This document shows, in pieces, positions 1 to 6,557 of a stretch of DNA of 8,900 nt. A model generated the notes under the pieces. The model made no database searches. It had not been told where the DNA came from and was given only the letters and a program-made list of their open reading frames with translations. The position numbers and the translations under genes are program-made. Every line of letters begins with the position of its first letter. The first letter of the stretch is position 1. This stretch comes from an uncultured Bacillota bacterium (GTDB taxonomy: Bacteria > Bacillota > Clostridia > Peptostreptococcales > Anaerovoracaceae). Location: the NCBI GenBank assembly GCA_902465215.1, contig CABQMM010000033.1, positions 1 through 8,900 on the forward strand. The letters run 5' to 3'.

Positions 1-49
1 GAACGGTATTGCGGTGCCGATCGTAATTAAAACATTAATATTCAGTTAA
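1..49 (+). CDS. eutA: C-terminal end of probable EutA, ammonia-lyase reactivating factor (partial)
   Basis: Only the last 15 codons and the TAA stop (47-49) are present; the reading frame starts at base 2. The tail reads NGIAVPIVIKTLIFS. A short V-P-[IV]-x-[IV]-K-[TS]-L-x-F tail is what I remember of EutA proteins, and eutA directly before eutB is the usual Firmicute order, so EutA is the best guess. EutA is an ATP-dependent chaperone-like factor that releases inactivated cobalamin from ethanolamine ammonia-lyase. The stop lies 24 bp before the eutB start, which fits co-transcription. The identification rests on very few residues and on gene order, so it should be confirmed with upstream sequence. 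Confidence 0.6.
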   Translation, partial: NGIAVPIVIKTLIFS

Positions 50-73
50 AAAAGAACATACGGAGGTGCGACC

Positions 74-1441
74 TTGAGACTAAAGACAGTATTGGGTGAA
101 ACTACATACCAATTCAAATCGGTGAAAGAGGTTATGGCAAAAGCCAATGAGAAAAAATCCGGCGACGAAATGGCGGGGCTTTCCGCAAAATCTGTTTCTG
201 AGAGAATCGCTGCAAAGGAAGTTTTGTCAGAATTACTGGTATCCGATGTAAGAAACAATCCCGTAGTTCCATATGAAGAGGATGAAGTCACAAGAATCAT
301 TCAGGATGACTGTTGTGACATTGTATACGGTAAAATAAAAAACTGGACCATTGCGGAACTTCGAGAATATATTTTGTCGGAAAAAACGACGGAAGAGGAC
401 ATTAAAAAACTTTCAAAAGGGTTGACTTCGGAAGTTGTGGCGGCCGTTGCGAAGTTAATGTCGAATCTCGATTTGGTGTACGGAGCCGGAAAAGTCAGAG
501 TGCCGGCCACCTGCAATACGACAATAGGGCTTAGAGGGTGTCTGTCAACGAGACTTCAGCCAAATCATACCGTTGACGGAATTGATGGAATCCGAGCATC
601 GCTGTATGAAGGACTGAGTTACGCAACCGGTGATGCACTTTTAGGACTTAATCCCGTAAACAACACCGTGGGTTCCTGCAAACAGGTTTTGGAACTTTTT
701 GAAGAAGTTAAAAATAAATTTGAAATACCTACGCAGATTTGCGTGCTTGCACATATAACAACGCAGATTGAAGCGGTGAAGCAGGGAGCGCCTGCGGATC
801 TGATCTTTCAGTCTATCGCAGGTTCCGAAAAAGGAAATTCGGCATTTGGCTTCAGCAGTGCAACGGTGGAGGAGGCATACGAAATCCTCAAAAGCAAGGG
901 AACAAACAAAGGAGAGGATCTCTTGTATTTTGAAACAGGCCAAGGTTCGGAGCTATCGTCAAATGCACATTTTGATGCAGATCAGGTGACTATGGAGGCG
1001 AGATGTTACGGATTTGCAAGGCATTTCAAACCATTTATGGTAAACACAGTTGTAGGTTTTATCGGACCGGAGTATTTGTACGACTCAAGACAGGTTATCA
1101 GAGCGGGTCTTGAGGACCACTTCATGGGCAAGCTGTCAGGACTTCCGATGGGATGTGACTGCTGCTATACGAATCATATGGATGCCGACCAGAATGATAT
1201 TGAGAATCTTTCCATTCTGCTTTCAGCAGCCGGCGTCAACTATATTTTGGGTGTGCCAAGCGGCGATGATATTATGCTGAACTATCAGACAAATGCTTAT
1301 CACGATACGGCGGCGCTGCGCGAACTGCTCGGATTGCGACCAATCAAACCGTTTGAAGAGTGGTGCGAGAAAATGGGAATTATGGAAAACGGCAAACTGA
1401 CGAAGTACGCTGGGGACCCGTCAATCTTTATGAGAAGGTAG
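74..1441 (+). CDS. eutB: Ethanolamine ammonia-lyase, large (catalytic) subunit EutB
   Basis: Catalytic subunit of adenosylcobalamin-dependent ethanolamine ammonia-lyase, converting ethanolamine to acetaldehyde and ammonia inside the microcompartment. The 455-residue product is close to the 453 of E. coli EutB and co-linear with it as I recall that sequence. Known substrate-binding residues fall at identical numbers: Arg160 and Gln162 in TRLQPN, Asn193 in GLNPV, Glu287 in YFETGQG and Asp362 in MGCDCCYTNH. Other near-invariant blocks are GLTSEVVAAVAK (about 116-127), NTVVGFIGPEYLY (324-336) and RAGLEDHFMGKLSG (343-356). The start is TTG at 74, preceded by GGAGGTG at 62-68 with 5 bases of spacing; it yields MRLKT, matching MKLKT of E. 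coli. eutC follows 15 bp later. The gene appears intact, with no missing active-site residue among those checked. Confidence 0.98.
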   Translation: MRLKTVLGETTYQFKSVKEVMAKANEKKSGDEMAGLSAKSVSERIAAKEVLSELLVSDVRNNPVVPYEEDEVTRIIQDDCCDIVYGKIKNWTIAELREYILSEKTTEEDIKKLSKGLTSEVVAAVAKLMSNLDLVYGAGKVRVPATCNTTIGLRGCLSTRLQPNHTVDGIDGIRASLYEGLSYATGDALLGLNPVNNTVGSCKQVLELFEEVKNKFEIPTQICVLAHITTQIEAVKQGAPADLIFQSIAGSEKGNSAFGFSSATVEEAYEILKSKGTNKGEDLLYFETGQGSELSSNAHFDADQVTMEARCYGFARHFKPFMVNTVVGFIGPEYLYDSRQVIRAGLEDHFMGKLSGLPMGCDCCYTNHMDADQNDIENLSILLSAAGVNYILGVPSGDDIMLNYQTNAYHDTAALRELLGLRPIKPFEEWCEKMGIMENGKLTKYAGDPSIFMRR

Positions 1442-1456
1442 AAAGGAGGAGGCTTT

Positions 1457-2350
1457 GTGGACAACAGGCAATTAGTTGAGCTGATAACCGCAGAGGTTAT
1501 AAAGGCTTTGAAGGAATCAGGTCTGATGGAAACAGACACGGTAGATACAAGCTCTTCCACAAGTTATGGTGGTACAGGTTTTGCCGGTGATAATCTGATT
1601 GACATTGCGAGCAAGGAGTATAAAGCTTCGATACAGATTGCGGACCCTGAGAATCAACTTGCAATCAATGCCATGAGAAGGGCGACAACCGCAAGAGTGG
1701 GCATAGGCCGCTCAGGCCCGCGCCTTAACACGAAATCGCTGATCTCGCTTCGTGCAGACCATGCGATGGCAAAAGATGCGGTAATGAAAGCTGCGGACGA
1801 AAACATACTCAAACAAATGAACCTTCCGATTATTCAGTCACAGGCAAGAGAAATAAACGAACATCTTACCAGACCGGATTTAGGGAGAAAGCTTCCGCAG
1901 GAATCCATAGATTTTATCAAACAGAATTGCGTGATGAATCCGCAGGTTCAAATTTATGTATCGGACGGACTTTCCAATTCGGCTATTGATGAGAATATCA
2001 GAGAGATTCTTCCGGTACTTATGGACGGTCTGAAAGAAAAAGGATTTACGATAGGAACACCGTTCTTCGTGAAATTCGGCAGAGTTCCTACGATGGATGT
2101 AATTTCTGAAATCACCGGAGCAGATGTAACGGTAGTGCTTTTAGGAGAGCGCCCCGGTCTTGCGGCAGCGGACAGTATGTCGGCATACATGGCATATAAG
2201 GCTGAGGTCGGTATGCCGGAGTCTCGCAGAACCGTTGTTTCCAATATACATAAAAACGGAATTCAGCCGGTGGAGGCAGGAGCATATCTTGTGGAAATTA
2301 TTGAGAAGATGCTGGCAACCCGCTCAAGCGGCGTTGACTTGGTTCTGTAA
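1457..2350 (+). CDS. eutC: Ethanolamine ammonia-lyase, small subunit EutC
   Basis: Small subunit of ethanolamine ammonia-lyase, contributing to the cobalamin-binding site with EutB. At 297 residues it matches the usual length (295 in E. coli). Conserved blocks include TTARVGIGRSGPR (about 77-89), LRADHAMAKDAV (98-109), LTRPDLGRKL (137-146), VSDGLSNSAI (168-177), GTPFFVKFGRV (200-210) and VVLLGERPGL (226-235). Residues 1-20 form a predicted amphipathic helix, followed by a Ser/Thr/Gly-rich linker to about residue 45. This is the arrangement of the EutC N-terminal encapsulation peptide that targets the lyase to the BMC lumen. The start is GTG at 1457, seven bases after AAGGAGG at 1443-1449. The eutB-eutC gap is 15 bp, consistent with coupled stoichiometric synthesis. 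Confidence 0.97.
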   Translation: MDNRQLVELITAEVIKALKESGLMETDTVDTSSSTSYGGTGFAGDNLIDIASKEYKASIQIADPENQLAINAMRRATTARVGIGRSGPRLNTKSLISLRADHAMAKDAVMKAADENILKQMNLPIIQSQAREINEHLTRPDLGRKLPQESIDFIKQNCVMNPQVQIYVSDGLSNSAIDENIREILPVLMDGLKEKGFTIGTPFFVKFGRVPTMDVISEITGADVTVVLLGERPGLAAADSMSAYMAYKAEVGMPESRRTVVSNIHKNGIQPVEAGAYLVEIIEKMLATRSSGVDLVL

Positions 2351-2362
2351 GGAGGGATAGCG

Positions 2363-3016
2363 TTGAAAGGTGATAGAATTCAAGCGACGGTCCTGAGTAT
2401 TCAGGAAATTCCAAACGCAGACCCATTCCTGCTGAAAGCACTGAAAGTTCCGGAAGGATATAGGTCTTTAGGAATTATGACATCGGACATAGACGATATT
2501 TCATATGCGGCAATTGACGAAGCGACCAAGAAGGCTGATGTAATCGTTACATACGCACATTCGATGTATGCAGGCTCGGGAAATGCTTCCACAGAACTTG
2601 CGGGAGAATTTATCGGGATTCTTGCAGGAACCACGCCGGCCGAGGTGAAAGCCGGGATTGCGGCGTTCAGCGAGTATGTAGAAAACGATGCGTTCTTCTA
2701 CTCGGCAAATGATTCAGGCTCGATTCCGTACTTCGCACATACGATATCCAGAACCGGAAGCTATCTTTCATCGGTTGCAGGCATACCGGAGGGAACGCCG
2801 ATGGCATACCTGATTGCACCGCCGAATGAAGCAATCTGCGGTCTGGATGAAGCCCTCAAGGCAGCAGAGGTTGAAATGAAGGTATTTTACGGACCGCCGA
2901 CGGAAACCAACTTCGCAGGAGGCTTACTGGTCGGAGATCAGGCGGCATGCAAGGCGGCATGTGAGGCGTTTGCCAGAACGGTTGAAAAGATTGCAGATAC
3001 ACCGAAGGTCTTTTAA
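2363..3016 (+). CDS. eutL: Microcompartment shell protein EutL (tandem BMC domain, trimer)
   Basis: Shell protein with two fused, circularly permuted BMC domains that assembles as a pseudohexameric trimer. Family members have a gated central pore and small pores linked to ethanolamine or cobalamin binding. The 217 residues match E. coli EutL (219). Recognisable blocks are YRSLGIMTSDIDDISYAAIDEATKK (split around 33-57), MYAGSG (68-73), SRTGSYLSSVAGI (129-141), GTPMAYLIAPPNEA (144-157) and QAACKAACEAF (193-203). The start is TTG at 2363. Its Shine-Dalgarno AAGGAGG (2349-2355) overlaps the eutC stop codon, with seven bases of spacing, so translation is probably coupled to eutC. No signal peptide or membrane segment is seen. 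Confidence 0.96.
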   Translation: MKGDRIQATVLSIQEIPNADPFLLKALKVPEGYRSLGIMTSDIDDISYAAIDEATKKADVIVTYAHSMYAGSGNASTELAGEFIGILAGTTPAEVKAGIAAFSEYVENDAFFYSANDSGSIPYFAHTISRTGSYLSSVAGIPEGTPMAYLIAPPNEAICGLDEALKAAEVEMKVFYGPPTETNFAGGLLVGDQAACKAACEAFARTVEKIADTPKVF

Positions 3017-3034
3017 AACCGAAGAGTGAAACAG

Positions 3035-3072
3035 TTACAACAAAGGATAAACATATAATATTTTAAAATATT
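3035..3072 (+). promoter_or_regulatory. Possible internal promoter with AT-rich palindrome upstream of the aldehyde dehydrogenase gene
   Basis: The eutL to aldehyde dehydrogenase gap (3017-3086) holds a perfect TATAAT (3054-3059) overlapping a perfect 16-bp palindrome, AATATTTTAAAATATT (3057-3072). No convincing -35 box lies 16-18 bp upstream: CAGTTA at 3032-3037 matches poorly, and there is no extended -10 TGn. The Shine-Dalgarno of the next gene begins right after the palindrome. It may be a weak internal promoter with an operator, or only AT-rich spacer DNA. Confidence 0.35.
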
Positions 3073-3086
3073 TGGGAGGTGGAAAT

Positions 3087-4601
3087 TTGGAATACGATAA
3101 AGATTTACGTTCCATACAGGAAGCGAGAGACTTAATTAAAAATGCCAAAGCAGCGCAGAAACAGTTTGCGAATTGGTCACAGGCTGAAATTGACAAGCTC
3201 ACAAAGCACATATGCGAAAGCTGCATCAGAAATGCCGAACCCCTTGCAAAGCTTGCACAGGAAGAAACAGGATTCGGCAAGTGGGAGGACAAGATCCTCA
3301 AGAACCTTCTGGGTTCAAAGATGACTTACGAAGCAATGGAAAATCTGAAAACCGTAGGAATTATACGGGAGGACAGAGCCGGACGCTTCTTTGAAGTAGC
3401 GGTTCCCGTGGGAGTGGTTGTCGCTTTGATTCCATCGACAAACCCTACGTCAACAGTAATGTATAAATCCCTGATTTCTCTGAAAGCAGGAAATGCCATC
3501 ATTATATCTCCTCATCCGAGCGCGAAGAATTGTATTTTTGAGACAGTCAAGATTATACAAAAAGCATGCAAGGAGTGCGGAGCACCCGACAACATCGTGC
3601 AGGTGGTTCAGACCCCTACCATGCAGGCGACGGACACACTCATGAAGCACAAAGATACAGGACTGATTTTGGCGACAGGCGGAGAAGCGATGGTACATGC
3701 GGCATACTCCTCGGGCAATCCGGCGCTCGGCGTTGGTCCCGGAAACGGACCGGCCTTTATCGAAAAGTCCGCGGATATTCCGACAGCGGTACGCAGAATT
3801 GTTGAATCAAAGACTTTTGACAACGGAACAATCTGTGCTTCGGAACAGTCGGTTATTACGCAGGAATGTATAAAAGACCAGGTTGTTGCGGAGATGAAGA
3901 GACAGCACTGCTACTTTATGAGTCCGGATGAGATTGAAAAAGTAGGCAGATTCATCATGAGAGCAAACAACACGATGAACCCGGCAATCGTGGGAAAATC
4001 AGCACAGGTAATCGCAAAGATGGCAAGCATTGATATTCCTGATGACACACTTATTCTGGTTGCCGAAACAACAAAGATCGGAAAGGATAATCCTTATTCC
4101 AGAGAAAAGCTTTGTCCGATTCTGGCGTTCTTTAGCGTAAAGAATTGGGAAGAAGCATGTGATAAATCCATAGAAATTTTAGAAAATGAAGGAACCGGCC
4201 ATACGATGACGATTCATTCAAGCGATGAAGAAATTATCAGACAGTTCGGACTTCGCAAACCGGTATCCAGAGTGCTTGTAAATGTAGCGGCAGCGCTTGG
4301 CGGAGTAGGAGCACTGACGGGACTCCAGCCGGCACTCACGCTCGGCTGCGGAGCAGTTGGCGGCTCGGCATCCTCGGATAATATCGGACCGATGAATCTG
4401 CTTAACATCCGAAGAGTTGCATACGGCACGATGGAACTTGCAGACCTCAGGAGAGAAGCTGCGCAGCTTCAGACGAGCTCGACAGGCGGTTCTTCCTACA
4501 GTAAACCACAGCAGATGTCATGCGGCGAAGCAGAACTGACAAAGAATCAAATCGAAGAGATTACAAAAGAAGTATTAAGATCAATTTTAGCGAACAGATA
4601 A
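3087..4601 (+). CDS. eutE: CoA-acylating acetaldehyde dehydrogenase in the EutE role, with C-terminal encapsulation-like tail
   Basis: Aldehyde dehydrogenase superfamily enzyme expected to oxidise acetaldehyde with NAD+ and CoA to acetyl-CoA in the lumen. The catalytic Cys250 lies in FDNGTICASEQSV; the cofactor-fold segments PVGVVVALIPSTNPTS (107-122) and ATGGEAMVHAAYSSGNPALGVGPGNG (around 196-221) are clear. The GVGPGNGP and NGTICASEQ style resembles the AdhE-type acylating dehydrogenases more than E. coli EutE (GAGNPPV, NNIICADE). The start is TTG at 3087, five bases after GGAGGTG (3075-3081); a longer in-frame TTG at 3072 would place that ribosome site inside the gene. The product is 504 residues against 467 in E. 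coli. The extra part is at the C-terminus: a Ser/Gly/Gln-rich linker (about 462-483), then a predicted amphipathic helix ITKEVLRSIL (492-501). E. coli EutE has its targeting helix at the N-terminus instead. Confidence 0.93.
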   Translation: MEYDKDLRSIQEARDLIKNAKAAQKQFANWSQAEIDKLTKHICESCIRNAEPLAKLAQEETGFGKWEDKILKNLLGSKMTYEAMENLKTVGIIREDRAGRFFEVAVPVGVVVALIPSTNPTSTVMYKSLISLKAGNAIIISPHPSAKNCIFETVKIIQKACKECGAPDNIVQVVQTPTMQATDTLMKHKDTGLILATGGEAMVHAAYSSGNPALGVGPGNGPAFIEKSADIPTAVRRIVESKTFDNGTICASEQSVITQECIKDQVVAEMKRQHCYFMSPDEIEKVGRFIMRANNTMNPAIVGKSAQVIAKMASIDIPDDTLILVAETTKIGKDNPYSREKLCPILAFFSVKNWEEACDKSIEILENEGTGHTMTIHSSDEEIIRQFGLRKPVSRVLVNVAAALGGVGALTGLQPALTLGCGAVGGSASSDNIGPMNLLNIRRVAYGTMELADLRREAAQLQTSSTGGSSYSKPQQMSCGEAELTKNQIEEITKEVLRSILANR

Positions 4602-4623
4602 GAGTGAATAAAGGAGAAAGAAA

Positions 4624-4911
4624 ATGGAAAACAACGTAAAAATGGCATTGGGAATGGTAGAAACCAAAGGTTTAGTAGGATCCATCGAAGCAGCGGATGC
4701 AATGGTAAAGGCTGCAAACGTATCCTTAATCGGTAAAGTACATGTCGGCGGAGGCCTTGTAACTGTTATGGTAAGAGGCGATGTAGGCGCAGTAAAGGCA
4801 GCAACCGAAGCAGGTGGAGCGGCAGCAGACAGAGTCGGCGAACTCGTATCCGTACATGTAATTCCTAGACCGCACAACGAAGTTGAGTACATCCTTCCGA
4901 CATTAAAATAA
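4624..4911 (+). CDS. eutM: Major hexameric shell protein EutM (BMC-H)
   Basis: Single BMC-domain protein forming the hexagonal facet tiles of the microcompartment. Of its 95 residues, [21 protein letters not shown] (from residue 7) and [15 protein letters not shown] (70-84) are highly conserved in EutM/PduA-type proteins. The central pore loop reads VHVGGGL (39-45), and Lys29 in AMVKAA is the edge lysine position typical of hexamer-hexamer contacts. The ATG at 4624 follows AAGGAG (4611-4616) by seven bases. It gives six residues (MENNVK) before the usual MALGM start; the inner ATG at 4642 has no ribosome site. The gene lies 22 bp after the aldehyde dehydrogenase gene and is followed by a hairpin. 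As a facet protein it should be needed in large excess over the enzymes. Confidence 0.96.
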   Translation: MENNVKMALGMVETKGLVGSIEAADAMVKAANVSLIGKVHVGGGLVTVMVRGDVGAVKAATEAGGAAADRVGELVSVHVIPRPHNEVEYILPTLK

Positions 4912-4925
4912 GACTCTAAGCCAAA

Positions 4926-4940
4926 AGGGGAAATTCCCCT
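4926..4940 (+). other. Short GC-capped hairpin in the eutM-eutT gap
   Basis: AGGGG (4926-4930) and CCCCT (4936-4940) form a 5-bp stem with an AAATT loop; the full 15 bases are a near-perfect palindrome. No T-run follows (AAGCGCAAAC), so this is not a canonical intrinsic terminator. Lying 15 bp after the eutM stop, it could protect the eutM transcript 3' end or cause partial attenuation. It sits in the 64-bp gap 4912-4975, one of only three gaps longer than 50 bp in the window. Confidence 0.45.
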
Positions 4941-4975
4941 AAGCGCAAACTTTATTAGTTGAAGGAGAATGACTG

Positions 4976-5662
4976 ATGCAGATTATTAAGGCAAAGGATA
5001 TAGAAAATGCCACGAAAGGAATGATTGTAAAAGAGTTCCGGGCGGACTTCACAATGTTTATCAGTCAGGAAGCAAAGGACTATGCCGAACAAAACGGAAT
5101 CAAGATTATTGATAAAGATGCGAAGGCAAAACCGAAAAAACCGGAGCATATGACAAATCTTGATGCGAAAAGGCTTGTCCTTAAAAACCACCCGCGTATT
5201 ATTTTGCGGGGAAAAATCGATACTTTTCAGGCAAAAGTTTTGGAAGTCCAGATTTTAGCAGAGGAACTGAGACTCACAAACATGGTAAACATGCTTCAGG
5301 AAATCAACGACTATGCAAGAAAAATCATGGTTTCCGAGCTTTTGGAAGAAAAGCTGGATGATAAAATTACCCTTCTGGGGCTTAATGAACACGAGCTCAG
5401 GTATGTTTCGCAGCATCCGACGGAGTACTTTGGAATCGGGCATATTGCACCGTCATATAAGATGGGAAAATTGCCGGTGGAGTTGAATTTGCTGAGAGCA
5501 ATGTCCAGAGAAGTTGAAATTGCAGCTATCAATGCGTTTTGTGATACAGCAGGCGCCGGCGAGAAAATTTCCAGAGTAGATATACTTAGAGCCTTAAATC
5601 GCTTAAGCAGCGCATTGTACATTATGTACCTTGAATGCTTGGCAGAAGGGAGAGAATCGTAA
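4976..5662 (+). CDS. eutT: ATP:corrinoid adenosyltransferase EutT, lacking the metal-binding cysteine motif
   Basis: Transfers the 5'-deoxyadenosyl group of ATP to reduced cobalamin, restoring the EutBC cofactor. The 228 residues align in my reading with E. coli EutT: MTNLDAKRLVLKNHPRIILRGKID (split around 59-82), GLNEHELRYVSQHPTEYFG (135-153), LNLLRAMSREVE (170-181) and DILRALNRLSSALYIM (202-217). The last two are the adenosyltransferase core. The HX11CCX2C metal motif of enterobacterial EutT is absent: residues 47-58 are a short Lys-rich linker, and the only cysteines are Cys189 and Cys221. From memory, a metal-independent EutT class is known in Listeria and other Firmicutes; this looks like that class. 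Residues 2-46 form a small EutQ/EutT-type N-terminal module. The ATG at 4976 is eight bases after AAGGAG (4962-4967). The stop overlaps the pduL start as TAATG. Confidence 0.9.
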   Translation: MQIIKAKDIENATKGMIVKEFRADFTMFISQEAKDYAEQNGIKIIDKDAKAKPKKPEHMTNLDAKRLVLKNHPRIILRGKIDTFQAKVLEVQILAEELRLTNMVNMLQEINDYARKIMVSELLEEKLDDKITLLGLNEHELRYVSQHPTEYFGIGHIAPSYKMGKLPVELNLLRAMSREVEIAAINAFCDTAGAGEKISRVDILRALNRLSSALYIMYLECLAEGRES

Positions 5663-6549
5663 TGCAGCATGATTTGATAAATGAAGAAGTAATAAAAAAT
5701 ATTGTAAAAGAAGTTGTAGCCGGGTATCAGGCGATGCCGCCGAAGAAGAGCGGAGAAAATGACGTCGAAGTTCTGGTTGAAGCATCCGGCAGACATGTGC
5801 ACCTTTCACAGCAGGATATTGAAAGACTTTTTGGGAAGGGCTATAAGCTTACACCAAAGAAAAACCTTTCGCAGATTGGACAGTTTGCAAGTGAAGAGAG
5901 GGTTACGCTTATCGGACCGAAAAATATCTACCGCAATGTTGCAGTTTTGGGTCCTGCACGCAAGGAAACGCAAGTTGAGCTCAGCCTTTCGGATGCACGC
6001 TTTCTCGGAGTTGACGCACCATTAAGAATGTCGGGCGATCTCAGCGGGGCAGCGGACATTATTATCGCTACCGAAAAGGAATCCATAGCGGCGAAAGGGA
6101 GTACAATCGTAGCAAAGAATCACATTCATATGACACCCGCGCAGGCGAATCAATGGGGATTCTCGGACGGGCAGGAAGTTTCGGTGTCGATGAGGACAAT
6201 GAGACCGATTACCTTTGACGGCGTTGTGATTCGGGTTTCGGATGAAGCAGGGCTTGCAATGCATATTGATTTCGATGAAGCGAATGCGTGCATATTTAAA
6301 AACGGAAATACAGGCGTGATTAATGCCCTTGCGAGGCCAGCCTGCAGCGTAGCTGCGCTGAACAGGCAGGAGACACCAAAGGCGGAAGCCGGCACGGCGC
6401 TGAAAAAACATTTTATCACGGAAGAGGACATCCGAAAAGCTTTGAAAAATACCAACGCAGTAAAACTTTCGGTACCTAAGAATGCCATACTGTCCGCTCC
6501 GGCAAAAGACTATGTTAACAAAGAAAAGATAACTTTGATGTTTATTTAG
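5662..6549 (+). CDS. pduL: PduL-type phosphotransacylase with extra C-terminal module
   Basis: Converts acetyl-CoA and phosphate to acetyl-phosphate, recycling CoA inside the compartment; it fills the EutD role but is of the PduL family. Zinc-ligand motifs are GRHVHLS (His45, His47), NHIHMTP (His154, His156) and a later His201 in MHIDFDEAN. Other family blocks are LSQIGQFASEERVTLIGPK (69-87), VLGPARKETQVELS (95-108) and RMSGDL (122-127). Residues 6-21 are a predicted amphipathic helix (ITKEV-like core IVKEVV), a likely encapsulation peptide, followed by a short linker. At 295 residues it exceeds the roughly 210 usual for PduL; the surplus after about 215 ends with an ITxxDIRxA...AKDY-type module like the EutT N-terminus. 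The ATG at 5662 overlaps the eutT stop by one base, with AAGGGAG (5646-5652) upstream; an upstream TTG at 5635 lies inside eutT and is unlikely. Confidence 0.93.
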   Translation: MQHDLINEEVIKNIVKEVVAGYQAMPPKKSGENDVEVLVEASGRHVHLSQQDIERLFGKGYKLTPKKNLSQIGQFASEERVTLIGPKNIYRNVAVLGPARKETQVELSLSDARFLGVDAPLRMSGDLSGAADIIIATEKESIAAKGSTIVAKNHIHMTPAQANQWGFSDGQEVSVSMRTMRPITFDGVVIRVSDEAGLAMHIDFDEANACIFKNGNTGVINALARPACSVAALNRQETPKAEAGTALKKHFITEEDIRKALKNTNAVKLSVPKNAILSAPAKDYVNKEKITLMFI

Positions 6550-6557
6550 GAGAAGCA

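Noticed and set aside
3072..3086. Longer aldehyde dehydrogenase start at TTG 3072
   Set aside because: It would place the GGGAGGTGG ribosome site inside the coding region and has no site of its own; TTG 3087 has ideal spacing.
3017..3086. EutV-type antiterminator site (paired hexaloop hairpins), also sought at 4912-4975 and 8741-8835
   Set aside because: I found no pair of small stems with A-G-type hexaloops next to a terminator in any of the three gaps; such sites may lie outside the window.
5311..5802. 163-codon open frame on the - strand across the eutT-pduL junction
   Set aside because: It spans two overlapping real genes on the other strand and shows no domain; treated as chance.
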